Source: Podocnemis expansa (Eukaryota > Chordata > Testudines > Podocnemididae). From it: a DNA stretch of 64,000 bases. Below the pieces are notes generated by a model. The model searched no databases. It saw only the letters and a list, made by a program, of their open reading frames with translations, and had not been told where the DNA came from. Shown here in pieces: positions 35,094 through 46,214 of the stretch (within the stretch, counting starts at the first letter, position 1; each line of letters opens with the position of its first letter). The stretch lies in NCBI GenBank assembly GCA_007922195.1, contig ML682038.1:4150106-4214105 (forward strand), read 5' to 3'. The translations under genes were made by a program, and so were the position numbers.

Positions 35094-35637
35094 TCCGCCG
35101 TATAAAATTCAGGGCATATGTGCCAAGCATATAGAATCTTTCTAAACAGAAGAAAATTTTCTAAGTATTTATCTTTATTCATATGTCTGTACAGCTATGT
35201 ATGAACTTTGGATTAACAGGCAGAATGTGCTCTAAATGAGGTAAATTTAGACCAGGAATTATGCTTGGTGGGGAGTCCTGACACCACTGCCATAGCTGTG
35301 GAGTTGACTAGTTTCATGACTAAAGAGCTAGCAATACATATGTCTCCTGAGTGAGTCGCACTAAGAGCTCCCACTCAGATGTCAGGCCTTGTTCCTTCAA
35401 CACTCTTTGGGTGGAATATAACAATTCTTTGTGTTAGACTGGGTCCTGGGCTACAGCACCACATGGGTCAACTGTGCTTCCCCAGCAGTCAAACTGGACT
35501 TGGTAGCTGTGGTTCTTCCTGTGGCACATTCAGAGGTTATCCCAGGAAACCCAGGTCACATATGCCATGCTCTATCTAAAACAATTACAGTGGCATTTAC
35601 AGATAACATTTTCACACCCACAGGTAACAGACTCCAG
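35094..35637. other. No gene or repeat recognised
   Basis: Unique-looking sequence. Two overlapping short + ORFs have no motif. Confidence 0.4.
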
Positions 35638-35930
35638 GGATAAGTCTACATTATGAGCTTAAGTCGACTTAAGCAAAGCCCTGGCCGCATTCGGAGTTCA
35701 TTAAGTTGACTTAAGGGCTTCCTTAAGTCAGCTTATTACCTCTCACTCTTTAAGTCGACTTAGGCAGTAAGTTGACTTTATTAAATCAGCTTAACGCAAT
35801 GTGGCCATCTAAGTCGACTTAAGCAGCCCTATGTAATAACATGTGCCTGCTTAAGTCGACTTAGTAAAGTTGACTTAGGCAAACACATTTTTTTATTAGG
35901 ACACTTTCTTAAGTTGACTTAACCAACTTC

Positions 35931-37088
35931 AGTTATGTCCATGCATTCTTTTTAAAGTGAAACAATAACTGTTGTTTTGCTTTAAAAAAAGTTATGTCCA
36001 AATGACATTTTGTTGGTTCAGAATGAGAGAACTCCTTATTTCAAAACAACGGAAGGGAATTTGAAATAATAAAGCCTGAAGAGCAATCAAAATAGCCCTT
36101 GAATCGAAAGAGCTGTTTCGAAATAATGCCATTCAGTTGCGTTATTTCGAAACAGCACTGTTTCGATTCGGGCTTGACCTTCCTCCCAGGGTGTATGGCA
36201 CCCTGGAAGGAAGCCCCCGCCACCCAACACCACCCCATCAGCACCCTGGCCAGTGGGAGAGGGGAGTGCAGGGGGGATTGCAGGGTAGTGGAGGGCAGAG
36301 CTCCAGGAGTGCCCTGGTATCCCTGCCGCTGGCCGAGCAGTGGGGGGGTGAGCTCTCAGGAAGCCCCGGTACCCCTGCTACTGGTCGAGCAGCAGGGGCT
36401 GAACTCTGAGGTGCCCCAGAACACCTGCCGCTGGCCAAGCGGTGGGGGCTGAGCTCCTGGAGCTCTCCGTATCCCTGCCACTGGCCGAGAGGCAGACGCT
36501 GAGCTCTGGGGACACCATGAAACTCCCATTGCTGGCTGGGAGGGGGATGAGCTCCCAGAGCGCCCCGTGCCCCTACCGCTGGCCAGGCAGCGGGGGCTGA
36601 GCTCTGGGGATGCCCTGAAGCCCCCGTCACTGGCCGAGTGGTGGGAGCTGAACTTTTAGGGTGCCCCAGAGCCCCCTCCCCTTCTCAGGCAGGGGGATTG
36701 AGATCTCAGCGCACGGGGAAGGAGCGGGGGATCCAGGGCACTCAGAAAGCTCAGCCCTCTCCGCTCAGCCAGTGATGGTGGCTTCTGGGTGCCTCGAGAG
36801 TTCAGCCTGTGCCACTCAGCGAGCAGCAGGGGTACAGGGGCACCCTGACTTATGCTCCCCACCCTGCCAGTGGCAGGGGATTGGTTGGCCAAGGGGCCAT
36901 GTTGCCACACCTCCCATGGTCCCCCTCTCCTGAATCAAAATAGCAAGTCCTGTGTCCGGACTTGCTATCTTGATATGGTTTTTTTGGCTTAAATTGATTC
37001 AAATTGAATTGATTTAATGATTTTATTTCAAATTAGCTTAATTTGATTTAACTTAAATCAAATTAAGCCTGTACACGTGGACATAGCC
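35931..37088. mobile_element. MITE with mixed palindromic arms and GC-rich core, nested in the 35638 element
   Basis: Left end AGTTATGTCCATGCATTC, right end (inverted) GGCTATGTCCACGTGTAC. Flanks ttc/ttt fit a 3-bp duplication when compared with the uninterrupted 37314 copy. The left arm has ttatttcgaaataatg / tgtttcgaaacag; the right arm has aattgaattgattta / gatttaacttaaatc. The core opens with a hairpin at 36178-36213 (cttcctcccagggtg / caccctggaaggaag) and closes with catgttgccacacctccca and gcaagtcctg.../...cggacttgct, as in the 16500 element. Confidence 0.83.
36285..36665 (+). repeat. 50-bp minisatellite, about 8 units, in MITE core
   Basis: A unit resembling ccgctggccgagcagtgggg plus gctgagctctgggg recurs with gagctc/gaactc landmarks at about 36298, 36350, 36401, 36451, 36501, 36549, 36599 and 36649, an even 50-base spacing. 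Units are diverged by scattered substitutions. ORFs on both strands (e.g. 36238-36630) are reading through the array. Confidence 0.88.
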
Positions 37089-37313
37089 TTTGTTAAGTTG
37101 ACTTAAGAGAAGAGTGGACTCACCAAGTCAACTTAATAAAGTCTACTTTAAGTAGACTTTATTAAGTTGACCTAATTAAGTCAACTTAGCTTTTGTAGTG
37201 TAGACATAGCCCAGGAGTCCTTCAGAAGCACTTGTCTGCATATTTAGTGTTAGAGAAACATGTCCATCCTTGTCATGATGCTAGCCACTTGCAATTGGGG
37301 AAGAGGTGTCAGA

Positions 37314-37702
37314 GGCTATGTCTATACTACAAAAGCTAAGTTGAGTTTATTAAGTCAACTTAGTGAGTCCACCCTTCTCTTAAGTTGACTTAACAAAGTT
37401 GGTTGTCAACTTAAGAAAGTGTCCTAATAAAAATGGTTTGCTTAAGTTGACTTTACTAAATCAACTTAAGCAGGCACATGTTATTACATAGGGCTGCTTA
37501 AGTCAACTTAGATGGCCACATTGCATTAAGTTGACTTAATAACGTCGACTTACTGCTTAAGTTGACTTACAGAGTCAGAGTTATTAAGTCAACTTAAGGA
37601 AGCCCTTAAGTCAACTTAATGAACTTCAAATGTGGCCAGGGCTTTGCTAAAGTGCACTTAAGCCTCCTTAAGTCAACTTAAGCTCATAGTGTAGACGCAC
37701 CC
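37314..37702. mobile_element. Complete MITE with TTAAGTCGACTTAA arms, opposed to 35638
   Basis: 389 bp. Ends GGCTATGTCTATACTACAAA and, inverted, GGGTGCGTCTACACTATGAG; duplication aga at 37311-37313 and 37703-37705. It aligns in reverse with 35638-37211 from which the nested element is removed, including ggacactttcttaagttgac and acatgttattacatagggc. It gives the undisturbed structure of the family. Confidence 0.92.
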
Positions 37703-38439
37703 AGAATGAGCTACCATGGCTTGGGTCCAGATAAGGGACTCATAATTTTTTCACACAGGATATGTTGCAGAAAACTATGGTAAATTAGAAAGAGGACCTC
37801 ATTCTGGGCATCTTATGACCAAAAAGCTTACGTTAAACATCATTTACATTTGTTGATTTAGCTAGTTAAGTTGTAAAGAAGGGCTTTCAGAAGTTCATCT
37901 AATTTCACCTATAAATCTACCACAGTGCCAAAATTGGCAAGGCTTCTAAATTTGTGTGTTTTCTTCCTGACAAGGTTCCATGACTTTAGTTTGCCAGCCA
38001 TTGCCAGAATGCTGTTTGAATCACACCTGATCACCGTGTGTACTGCTGGCAACATTCTGCATAGTTGTTGGCTGAGTTCTGCTCCCATGATGTGAGCTGC
38101 TATAAACTTGGCTTTCTTTCACACCAGTATGAAAACAAATATATTGAATTGCTTCTAATTTGTGAACAAAATGTACACAGAGAATTATAATGTCAGTGTC
38201 TGGAGACAATGCCATTATATGAGAGTATTCTTGTGAAGTATGTGCAATTTGAAGTAGAAGCTGAATATCTGCTGCTTTGTGTGATGAGAGCAGTTCCATC
38301 TGAAGTGACCATGTGAGCAATGAGGCCAGCCGTCAACCATCTGCAATAACCATTTTCTAATCAGGGCCAAGTAAAATTTCTCCCATATGATAACTGATTC
38401 TTGGGGAAAAAATATGTTACCAGATGTTCTTATAATAGG

Positions 38440-39090
38440 CTGTCTGGAAGGTCAGACAACCTAGTGGTTGGTCTGCCTGGCTTCTGGCTCTGCATTTCCC
38501 TGGTCAAGATGCCTTAGTCGTTCAGGCAGTGGAGCTAGTAGTTTCCAGACCCTCTCACTTCACTGGGTCCCAGCCCAGGGTCCTCTGCGAGTTGACACCT
38601 GCATTGGGGCACATTCCAACCAGAGCATCTAAAGTCACTGTCCTGGGCTACCTCCTACCAGGGTCCCTTGATTCTGTGGCATGGCCCCTATAGTCCAATT
38701 TGCCAGGGTAGCTTGCCTCCCATGGCACCCTCCCATGGATCTTGAGCAGCACCTTGCAAGGGTTCTACAGTCCTTTGGACAGGGTAGCAGTCTGTTTAGA
38801 GCAGCTGAACCCCATAGTGTTTCTGGACTATAGTTACCAAGTTACCTGAGTTGGTCCTAGGTCTTCTCCACAGTCTCCCTGGTCTGAGAGACAGACCATA
38901 CTCCCTGGTAGATGCCTTGGCTGACAGACTAGCAATCCTTTCTTTCACACAGGCCCATAGCTAGCTCCTACTTTTTTACCAGTAAACTCTGAATGCGTCT
39001 GACTCCCTCCTTTTCTTCCCTTCCAGGCCTGGCATTGGCTGCAGATATGATCAGGTGGGGCTAGCTGTGCCCAAAGGCTCTTCTTAACCT
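38440..39090. other. Unclassified insert between the middle and C-terminal pieces
   Basis: About 650 bp of GC-richer sequence (cactgggtcccagcccaggg, gttgacacctgcattggggc, ccaggcctggcattggctgc) that does not continue the - strand protein. It may be an LTR on the - strand (a CCAAT box lies near 39030), but I could not find TG/CA ends or a duplication. Confidence 0.35.
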
Positions 39091-40132
39091 GTGCTGTGCT
39101 GGCTGGTGGTTCCTCCACTTCATAGCAGTGTTGTGTTCTTTGGATTTCCAGTTAATTTGTTCCACTGTATTGGGATGGGTGTTCTGGGATGTTGGGTTTT
39201 GATCTTATTGGTTTATGAGGATTGCCTTCATGCATCCTTAAAAGCTTTAATTAAATCTTTGACATTATTATCAGTCAAAGATGAAATCTACTCTGTTGTA
39301 GCTCACATGATTTTGTAGAGGCTAATATACCATTCTGAAGCTCAGTTCTGCAATTTCTGAAAAGCTAGTTGCACTGCCTTGCCTGACCAGGCTTGTTTAA
39401 CAGCCTGCCATCCACTTCCAAGTTGTGAGTATGCTCGATGGCAGTTCATATGTTGTCTCCTTTTCTTTCTCTAATTCAGGCAATAGCTTACTCTTTGCAG
39501 TTTTGTTCAGGGTACTGTCAGAGTGTGGTAAGGCATATGGAACTGAGGAATGTTCATGTGTGAAAGCTTTCTTCAGATCAGTTCCTCTTGACCATCCAAC
39601 AATTACAAGATGGCTAAACAATAACCTGTCTGCACTGATAGTCATTATCTTATAACTACTGACTTTTGATTTGATCTTCGTGCTTAGAGATGCAAAACTA
39701 TTGAAGTTTAGCATGTTGTGCAGTGGTCCAAAGTATCCAGTGGTATTTGAATTCAATCTGTGTTCCACAAACTGTTTCACTGCTTTGATTCCTCTGCCAT
39801 TTACTGTTGCCAGCTTGGTGGTAACCTCTTCAGTTGCAACAATGCCAACTGCAATGTTGGTGAATGCTAATAAGGCAGTGTTCAGATCAAATAGGTTTGC
39901 CAAAGAGCCAGTGATGGTGTGATCTTTATTTATCTCCTTCATAATGTTGTGTGCAAAGTGGTGCAGACTCCTTGTCTTGTCTTTGTGAAATGTCTGGGTC
40001 CATTATATCATGCACTGTGTTCAGGAAAGTTGAGATAACTGAGTGCTCATGAGCAATGATTCATTATTTGTCATATTTTCTAGTTTCAAAGTGATTCCCC
40101 TTCATTATACTTCCTTTTACTGTATTATCACA

Positions 40133-40407
40133 AGTTCCAAAGGGGTAGCCGTGTTAGTCTAGTTCAGCAAAACAAGCAAGGAGTCCTGTGGCACTTTTTT
40201 AAAGACAAACAAATTTATTTATCATACAAATTTTCGTGAGAGAAATTCCACTTTGTCACTTAAAGATGGGAAACTTTCTGTAAGTTACTTTCTGTAAGTT
40301 CCCCATATTCAAGCATCTGACAAAGTTGGATTTTCTTCCATGAAAGCTCATGTGATAAATAAATGTGTTAGTCTTTAAAAGTGCCATAGGACTTCTTGTT
40401 TGTTTTT
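40133..40407. mobile_element. PLE tail foldback (two tails head to head)
   Basis: The left half is the PLE 3' tail reversed (ccaaaggggtagccgtgtta, gtctagttcagcaaaacaag, aaggagtcctgtggcac, attttcgtgagag). The right half is the same tail in sense (gtaagttccccatattc, catgaaagctcatgtgat, aaatgtgttagtctttaaa, ggacttcttgtttg). Flanking duplication attatcaca at 40124-40132 and 40408-40416. No coding part remains. Confidence 0.85.
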
Positions 40408-40456
40408 ATTATCACAGTTTACTGTTTGTTCAAGTGCCATTCTGTCTAGACTTGGC

Positions 40457-41353
40457 TAGGGTTTACCGTAGCTGAACTTTTCTAAAAGAGGACGCTCCCC
40501 CGGGGGTGGGGGGGGGAGACAGGAGGAGGCTTGAAGGGGAGAGTGGCCACCAGACCACCCACACGGTGGGAGGGGTGGAGCTAGGAAGGGGAGTTTTGTG
40601 GGGAAGGTGGAGGGCCCCCACCAGAAGAAGGGATAGAGCTGGTCTCCTCTCCTCCTCCCACCCCTGGAGCTTGGAGGGAGGAGGAGCAGTGGCAGCTCTC
40701 TGCCAATACTGGGATATTGCCCAGCTCTCCCACCACTCACCTATCCATTATGGCAGCATCTTACTGGCTTATAAAAACAAAAGATTTAAGCCTCCCTTTG
40801 TCAAAGTGCAACAACCACCTGCATCTTGCACTTATGGATTGCCTCTCGGTTAGCTCTCTGGTGGGGTCACCCCTTGGGAGAGGGCACTACCACACGCCTT
40901 CAGAGCCTTCCCTGGCCCTAGACCACAACAACTTCTATTCTGCCTTGGCTGGGTAAAGAAACTAGACCATTAAAAATCACTCAGCTGTTCTGTGGCAATT
41001 CTCAGTCATTTGACTGGGTGGCCAACAGTGGACGAAGGGGTGGAGGTAACTGTCTATCACCAGCTAAGTGGTGGAGTGTGGGGACTGGCCGCTGGAGCTC
41101 CTAGAGTCAGAAGTGGGACTAGCCAGTAAGCTGAGCTCCTGTTGCTGTTCAGAGCCCCTGCTCTGCTGTTCATATTCAAGCAACTGCTTGGCCACCTCTG
41201 CTCCCCGTTAGGACCCAGCTCCCACATTGCTTGGATATCTGCTCGCAGCTAATCCCAGCCAATTTTTTGTTAATTTATAAACCCAGCTGGATGGAAAGTT
41301 AAAGTTTGAAAAGGAGGACATGTCCAGGTAAAACAGGATTCATGTTAACCTTA
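40457..41353. mobile_element. Probable hAT element in the - strand ORF relic
   Basis: Ends TAGGGTTTACCGTAG and, inverted, TAAGGTTAACATGAA. Flanking 8-mers gacttggc (40449-40456) and aacttggt (41354-41361) differ by two transitions. Inside each end is a matching aaaagaggacg / aaaaggaggacatgtcc block. The left third is GC-rich. Confidence 0.65.
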
Positions 41354-42744
41354 AACTTGGTTGAATTTATTTCTAAACTAAGCCACAGTATGATTTCCTT
41401 CTACAAACTGACACTGAACTTCAGGGCTGTAATACAGCAGCTTCATATTACCTATGTATATAGATACCCAACAGACATATCTGATGTGGTTAAAGTCAAA
41501 AAATAGTGATAGCATCTCTACAACTGCCACAGGATGTTAACCATTTCAGTGTAATAATCCCAGAAAGCAAACATTTAGGAAACAGTTATTCCAAAACTTT
41601 GGAATCTGTGTAGTACATCCTGCACATTCTCAAGGGCAGCACTGAGCTTGGAAAGTCTCGCTAGTCGACTTGTTGCATCATTATTCGATGCCACATTTTG
41701 ACACACCTGGAACTTTCTGTTGGTGAGGTCTACATCACGATCAATCTCACTGTGTTGTATCTATTTACAAAACGCCTGCCTCTGCTTTGAAGACAAAGTC
41801 TCCATTGTGGGCCCTCACTCCCCTGTTGTAAGATTTGCTTTTAAGTAACTTGCTTGCTGTGTTGCAACCTTACTCTTGCAATTCTCTGATGATGTCTTCT
41901 AGACCACTCTCTTCATACTTTTCATCCAGAATGTCAGTGCTAGTTTACAGCCAGATTGTCAATGCACTGTAGAAGCCATCCATTCTAGATACTGTTTTCT
42001 GAAATTCCTCTAAATACATCCACTGGATCTCTTTGGAATTGCAGTGTAAAACCTCAGAAAATATTAACATGCTGTAATCTTGCCCAAGTGTCCTAGACAA
42101 CTTGCTGACATTCTTGATTACACTCAAAACTGTATTCTATTGAACAGGTGAGGCTGGCAGTCCTGGACAGTACTAAACAGATATTACTGTTGGTATGGTG
42201 ATGAAATTGTCACATCCAAAAGCTATCCATTCTGTTACTTGCTGAGATTTTACTTTTTTAAACTCAACCTCAAATAGCTTGTTTAGGCAACATCTTAGAA
42301 TTATCCATTGCAGATCAAGGTTGATGCCTTGTTGGCTAGCCTCAACATCAATTTGCTGATTATTTTTTATATTTCCCCACAAAATTAGATGTTGGGTGTC
42401 TACCATAAAAATTGTACTTCAGTATGACTTGGCACATTGCAGAAATTTCAAGTGACTGTCTTTGAGGTGCCATTTTCTATGTTTGAACCTGTGCACTGTT
42501 CAAAACCTACCTTGCAGAACTGAGGGAACCCGAGACTGATACACTACCATATTTAGTGAAAATGAAAAGACCTTTTGTCCATGTTTTACAGCTTTAACAC
42601 ATAAAATATGCTTTTTTCCAGAAATCACATTGTATAATCAGATTACAAGTTACACATATAGAGAAAATAACAAGCAGAGAGCATGTCTAAAGGCAAATTT
42701 CCACAAGGAAGTCAATATAGCATTAAATCAATATATAATTGCAT

Positions 42745-44440
42745 TAGAGCTGTCTAACTTATTTAAATAATCACAATTAATGGCACTATGAAAATAATCA
42801 CAATTAATTGCTGTTTAATCACAGTTAAACAATAATAGAATACCAATTTAAATTTATTATAATTTATTATTTAATTATTATATAATTTATTATTATTATT
42901 ATATTTTGGATGTTTTTCTTCATTTTCAAATATATTGATTTCAGTTACAACATAGAGTACAAAGTGCACAGTACTCATCTAATATTATTTTTATACAAAT
43001 ATTTGCACTGTAAAAAATAAAAGAAATAGTATCTTTCAGTTCATCTGATACAAGTTCTGTAGTGCAATCACTTTATCATGAAAGTGCAACTTACAGAGGT
43101 ATATATGTTATTTTTTATATAACTGAATTGAAAACAAGCAATGTAAAACTCTAGAACAGTGGTCATCAAACCATGGGTCGTGACCCAGGACTGGGTCACA
43201 GACCAATGGTTACTGGGTTACGGCACTCTGGCTCGGAGGGGGGCAGCAGGGGAGAAGAAATGGTGGGAGCTGGAGATCTGAGCAGCTGGCATCCAGGGGT
43301 AGCCTCCCCCTGCAGCACCTGGGTCACTTCCCCGGTCGCCACAGACATGCTTCATCACCCGGCCCTGCTGCCACCCTGGGGAAATCGCTCTGCACTGCCA
43401 CTTCTGAGGGGCTGCCTCACTTCAGCACCTGCGACTCCCTCCCAGCTGCTTGCGCAGAGTGAGTGACTTGGCTCAGCTCTGCACCTCTGGCATGTCGACT
43501 GCCCAGTGTGCTGCAAAGTTGAGCTGCATTCCAGGGGTGGGGAAGGCTCGGAGACAGCTGGAGTCCTGCCATGGACGTGCCTGAGCTGCCCCACTCCCTG
43601 CATGATTAGTGCTGCTCTGCCCATGTCTGCTGCTCATCCCTGTTGCCACTTCCTGGTGGACAAGGACACTCAGGGCAGAGGGAGCAGGGCGGGCATCAAG
43701 TGCATGCCTGGCAAGGGCTCCAGCTGCCTCAGAGCTCTTCTGCCCTTGGAGCACAGCTTGACCCTGCAGCACTCTGGGCAGCCAACACGCCGGAGGTGTG
43801 GAGCTGAGCCGAGCCACGCACACTGTGCCGGCAGCCAGGTGAGAGCAGCAAGTGCATGTCTGTGGCCACCGGGGGAAGCGAGCCAGGTGCCGCTAGGGGA
43901 GGCTACCCCTGGATGCTGCCCTCTCAGAGCTCCCGCTCACACCATTTCCTCTTCCCCACTGCCCCGCCCCCAGCCACAGTGCAGTGGGGAGAAATGGGAA
44001 AGGACACTGTCCCTCTACCAACACAGCCAGTGTCGTTTTAAGTTTATGAAAACTCGAAGATGTAATTGTTGGGTCACAGTAATAGATAATTTTTTTCAAC
44101 TGGGTCCCAAGAAAAAAAGTGACAACCACTGCTCTAGAACCTACAAGCCAAGTCATAAGGAGGCAAAGGAATGTTTAGCATATCTGACATATAAACATCC
44201 TGCAACACTAGCTACAGCAATGCCTGTTCTCACTTTCAGATGAGAGTGTAATTATGAAGCAGGCAGCATTATCTTCCATAAATGTAAACACACTTTTTGG
44301 TATTAGCAATTGTCTATACAAGAAATAGTACTGAGTGGACTTGTATGAGCTGAAACTTGTTCTTTTGTTTCTCTTTTTTAAGTGCAAATATAGTACAAAT
44401 TTCAAATTTAAGCAGGGTTTTTCCATTTGCACCACAGGGC
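42745..44440. repeat. Old AT-rich interspersed repeat, split by a hAT
   Basis: Starts with tandem-like ataatcacaattaatggc / ataatcacaattaattgc / ttaatcacagttaaac, continues with gtagtgcaatcactttatca and atgaaagtgcaacttacag, and resumes after the hAT with acctacaagccaagtcataa, atgtttagcatatctgacat and tctcactttcagatgagag. I recall related sequence dispersed in other amniote genomes but cannot name the family. No inverted ends were found, so limits are approximate. Confidence 0.5.
43157..44131. mobile_element. hAT element with intact 8-bp duplication
   Basis: 975 bp. Ends CAGTGGTCATCAAACC and, inverted, CAGTGGTTGTCAC; perfect duplication ctctagaa (43149-43156 and 44132-44139). Close to the left end is gggtcgtgacccaggac. 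The interior is GC-rich and produces a 245-residue + ORF (43506-44243) without any motif; no transposase is recognisable. Confidence 0.88.
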
Positions 44441-46194
44441 TGCTACAACAGTTGTAATGGGCGTGTTTGATTATTTAAAGCACTGGCATGTGAAGTCTAA
44501 TGGTCAGTTTTACACATGGCTTTTATTTGGGTTGAATTAAAGTAAAATGTTTAGCTTTAAGGCAAAAAAGGAGTAATCAATATTGAAACTATCAGAAGCA
44601 TGAAACATCATTGCTAATGCATATAGGAGCTAGTTGTGAGAGAAGTTCCTTTTCTTCACAAAGCTACTTCCTTAGTGTTGTCTGCCCCATGCTTCAAAGT
44701 CTTTCTGTTCAGCTGTAATGAGGTGGGACAGAGGGTGAGTGGTCATATGCAGAATTAACTGGGATCAGGGCCTGTGGATTTAGGATGTAATGGAGTGGAA
44801 AACTAAAGTTACTCTACAAATTGTAGACCTTGGTTAACAGCTGATGCTCCCTCTCCAGGGTAGCCGTACAGTTAAAGCAGGCTTCATTACACAGGAACAC
44901 ATCATTTGCATCTAATGGGGATTAATGACTCTTTAAAATTAAATATTAGGGAATGTACAGGCTTTTTTTCATGCTAACATCATTGCATCAAAATTGCAAA
45001 CTTAATTGAGTGCAGGAAATTAGAATAAAATATTCATTGATACAATCCTCATTTCCCCCCAGAATTATGTACATTATATTCTAGCTATTTGCCAATAAGT
45101 TGTTCAAATTAATGCATTTCATCTCCACTTGTGAAACTAGAACTTAGCTGGGGAAACCAATAAGAGCTAGAGCATTCTTGTTCTTTTAAAAAATGGTATG
45201 GGACTATTTATTGTTCAGGTGTTATTATTTGTAATAAGACTTCAGCTATTTGCTAAGTGCTGCACAAATAAGAATGAAGATAAACCCCCTGCTCTTTATA
45301 ACACATCTGCTAGGGGTAGGTTCTTGCACTTTCCTGGGTAGCTAGCCATTATCTGAGACAAGACAACAGGCAGACTCTGTATATGAGCCAGTATGGTAAT
45401 TCCTATATTCCAGAAGAGTTCACATTCTAAAAAGATAGATAAAGAATTGTGAATGGATCAGACAAAAAAGCAGTGAGTTTGCCCCAAAATTATTATAACT
45501 CTTTTCTTAGTTTTCTTCCTCCATTAAAACTATGTAGTCAAATTCACCCATAGTGAGAATCTTGGAAGTTAAAATTCCATCAGTAACATAAACTTAGCCA
45601 CATTGCACATGTGTAATTTTCTACCCCTGTATTTTCTAATCCAACATGTTGTTTAATGTATTCTTACTTTTGCTATAAAATGCATACCATAGAACATGAA
45701 ATACAACCATATTAATATTGCTGTTAGACCTTGAACATCTGTATTTCCTGGGCTTTGGTGATTTTTCATGCAACCACAATATTTTTTACGTGTAATCATA
45801 CTCTACATAAATTACGTACATGTATATCTGTGAAAAGTTAGTATAGGCAAGGGTTTTTTGAAAATAAAGTTTCAAACCTACCTATCTCTTCAGCTACCAT
45901 GAACATTATGATACATCTAAAATCACTACACAGCAATTCGGGATAGAAACCATCCAGCTGAAACCACAAGACCATTTTAGGTAGAATAAAATTAGACCAG
46001 GGCATCAGTCCCCATAAATCTTTAGAACCTTTAATGATGTTTGCTTACATCTTATCTGAAAGAGAATCTCCAACAGCTCAGTGAACTCTGAGAATGACTA
46101 GACTTCATCTCTGTGCAGACAGCTGCACAAAGTCTATGTGCCACTTAGCCACTAGAGTTTTAAAACCATAATGGCAAGTTAAATGGGACTTAGG
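44441..46194. other. No gene or repeat recognised
   Basis: AT-rich unique intron-like sequence; no element ends, no exon seen. Confidence 0.45.
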
Positions 46195-46214
46195 TGGTTC
46201 ATAAGGTCTTCTGC

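Larger units (their letters stand above)
35638..37211. mobile_element. MITE with TTAAGTCGACTTAA arms, interrupted by a second MITE
   Basis: Ends GGATAAGTCTACATTATGAG and, inverted, GGCTATGTCTACACTACAAA, with a 3-bp duplication cag (35635-35637 and 37212-37214). The left arm holds about ten TTAAGTCGACTTAA / TTAAGTTGACTTAA units. The body resumes after the insertion as tttgttaagttgacttaag. The intact relative at 37314-37702, in the opposite orientation, shows the uninterrupted sequence. Confidence 0.88.
37990..42410 (-). pseudogene. Decayed copy of an unnamed multi-copy metazoan ORF family
   Basis: Pieces of one large protein lie in order on the - strand. N-terminal piece (42410-41640): WIAFGCDN..., SKLSRTLGQDYSMLIF, KEIQWMYLEEFQ, MDGFYSAL, YEESGLEDI, KSYNRGVRAH, AALENVQDVLHRF. 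Middle piece (about 40040-39240; longest open part 39942-39397, 181 residues): ATEEVTTKLATVNGRG, ISADRLLFSHLVIVGWSRGT, VPYALPHSDSTLNKTAKSKL, then FSEIAELxFRMVY and RVDFIFD. C-terminal piece (38330-37990): ELLSSHKAADIQLLL, MALSPDTDIIILCV, CFHTGVK. I recognise these as one family of very large uncharacterised proteins repeated in fish, cnidarian and other genomes; I know no name or proven function. Stops and frameshifts occur throughout. Insertions: a PLE foldback, a hAT, and extra sequence at about 38440-39090. Confidence 0.72.

Noticed and set aside
35641..35930. Regularly spaced palindromes as a CRISPR-like array
   Set aside because: Units are self-complementary words of a MITE arm without constant spacers, in a vertebrate genome.
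36099..36933. ORFs of 84-130 residues
   Set aside because: They follow the 50-bp minisatellite; an array with a non-multiple-of-three unit can keep frames open by chance in GC-rich DNA.
43506..44243. 245-residue + ORF
   Set aside because: Starts inside the hAT and runs across its right end and duplication; no motif.
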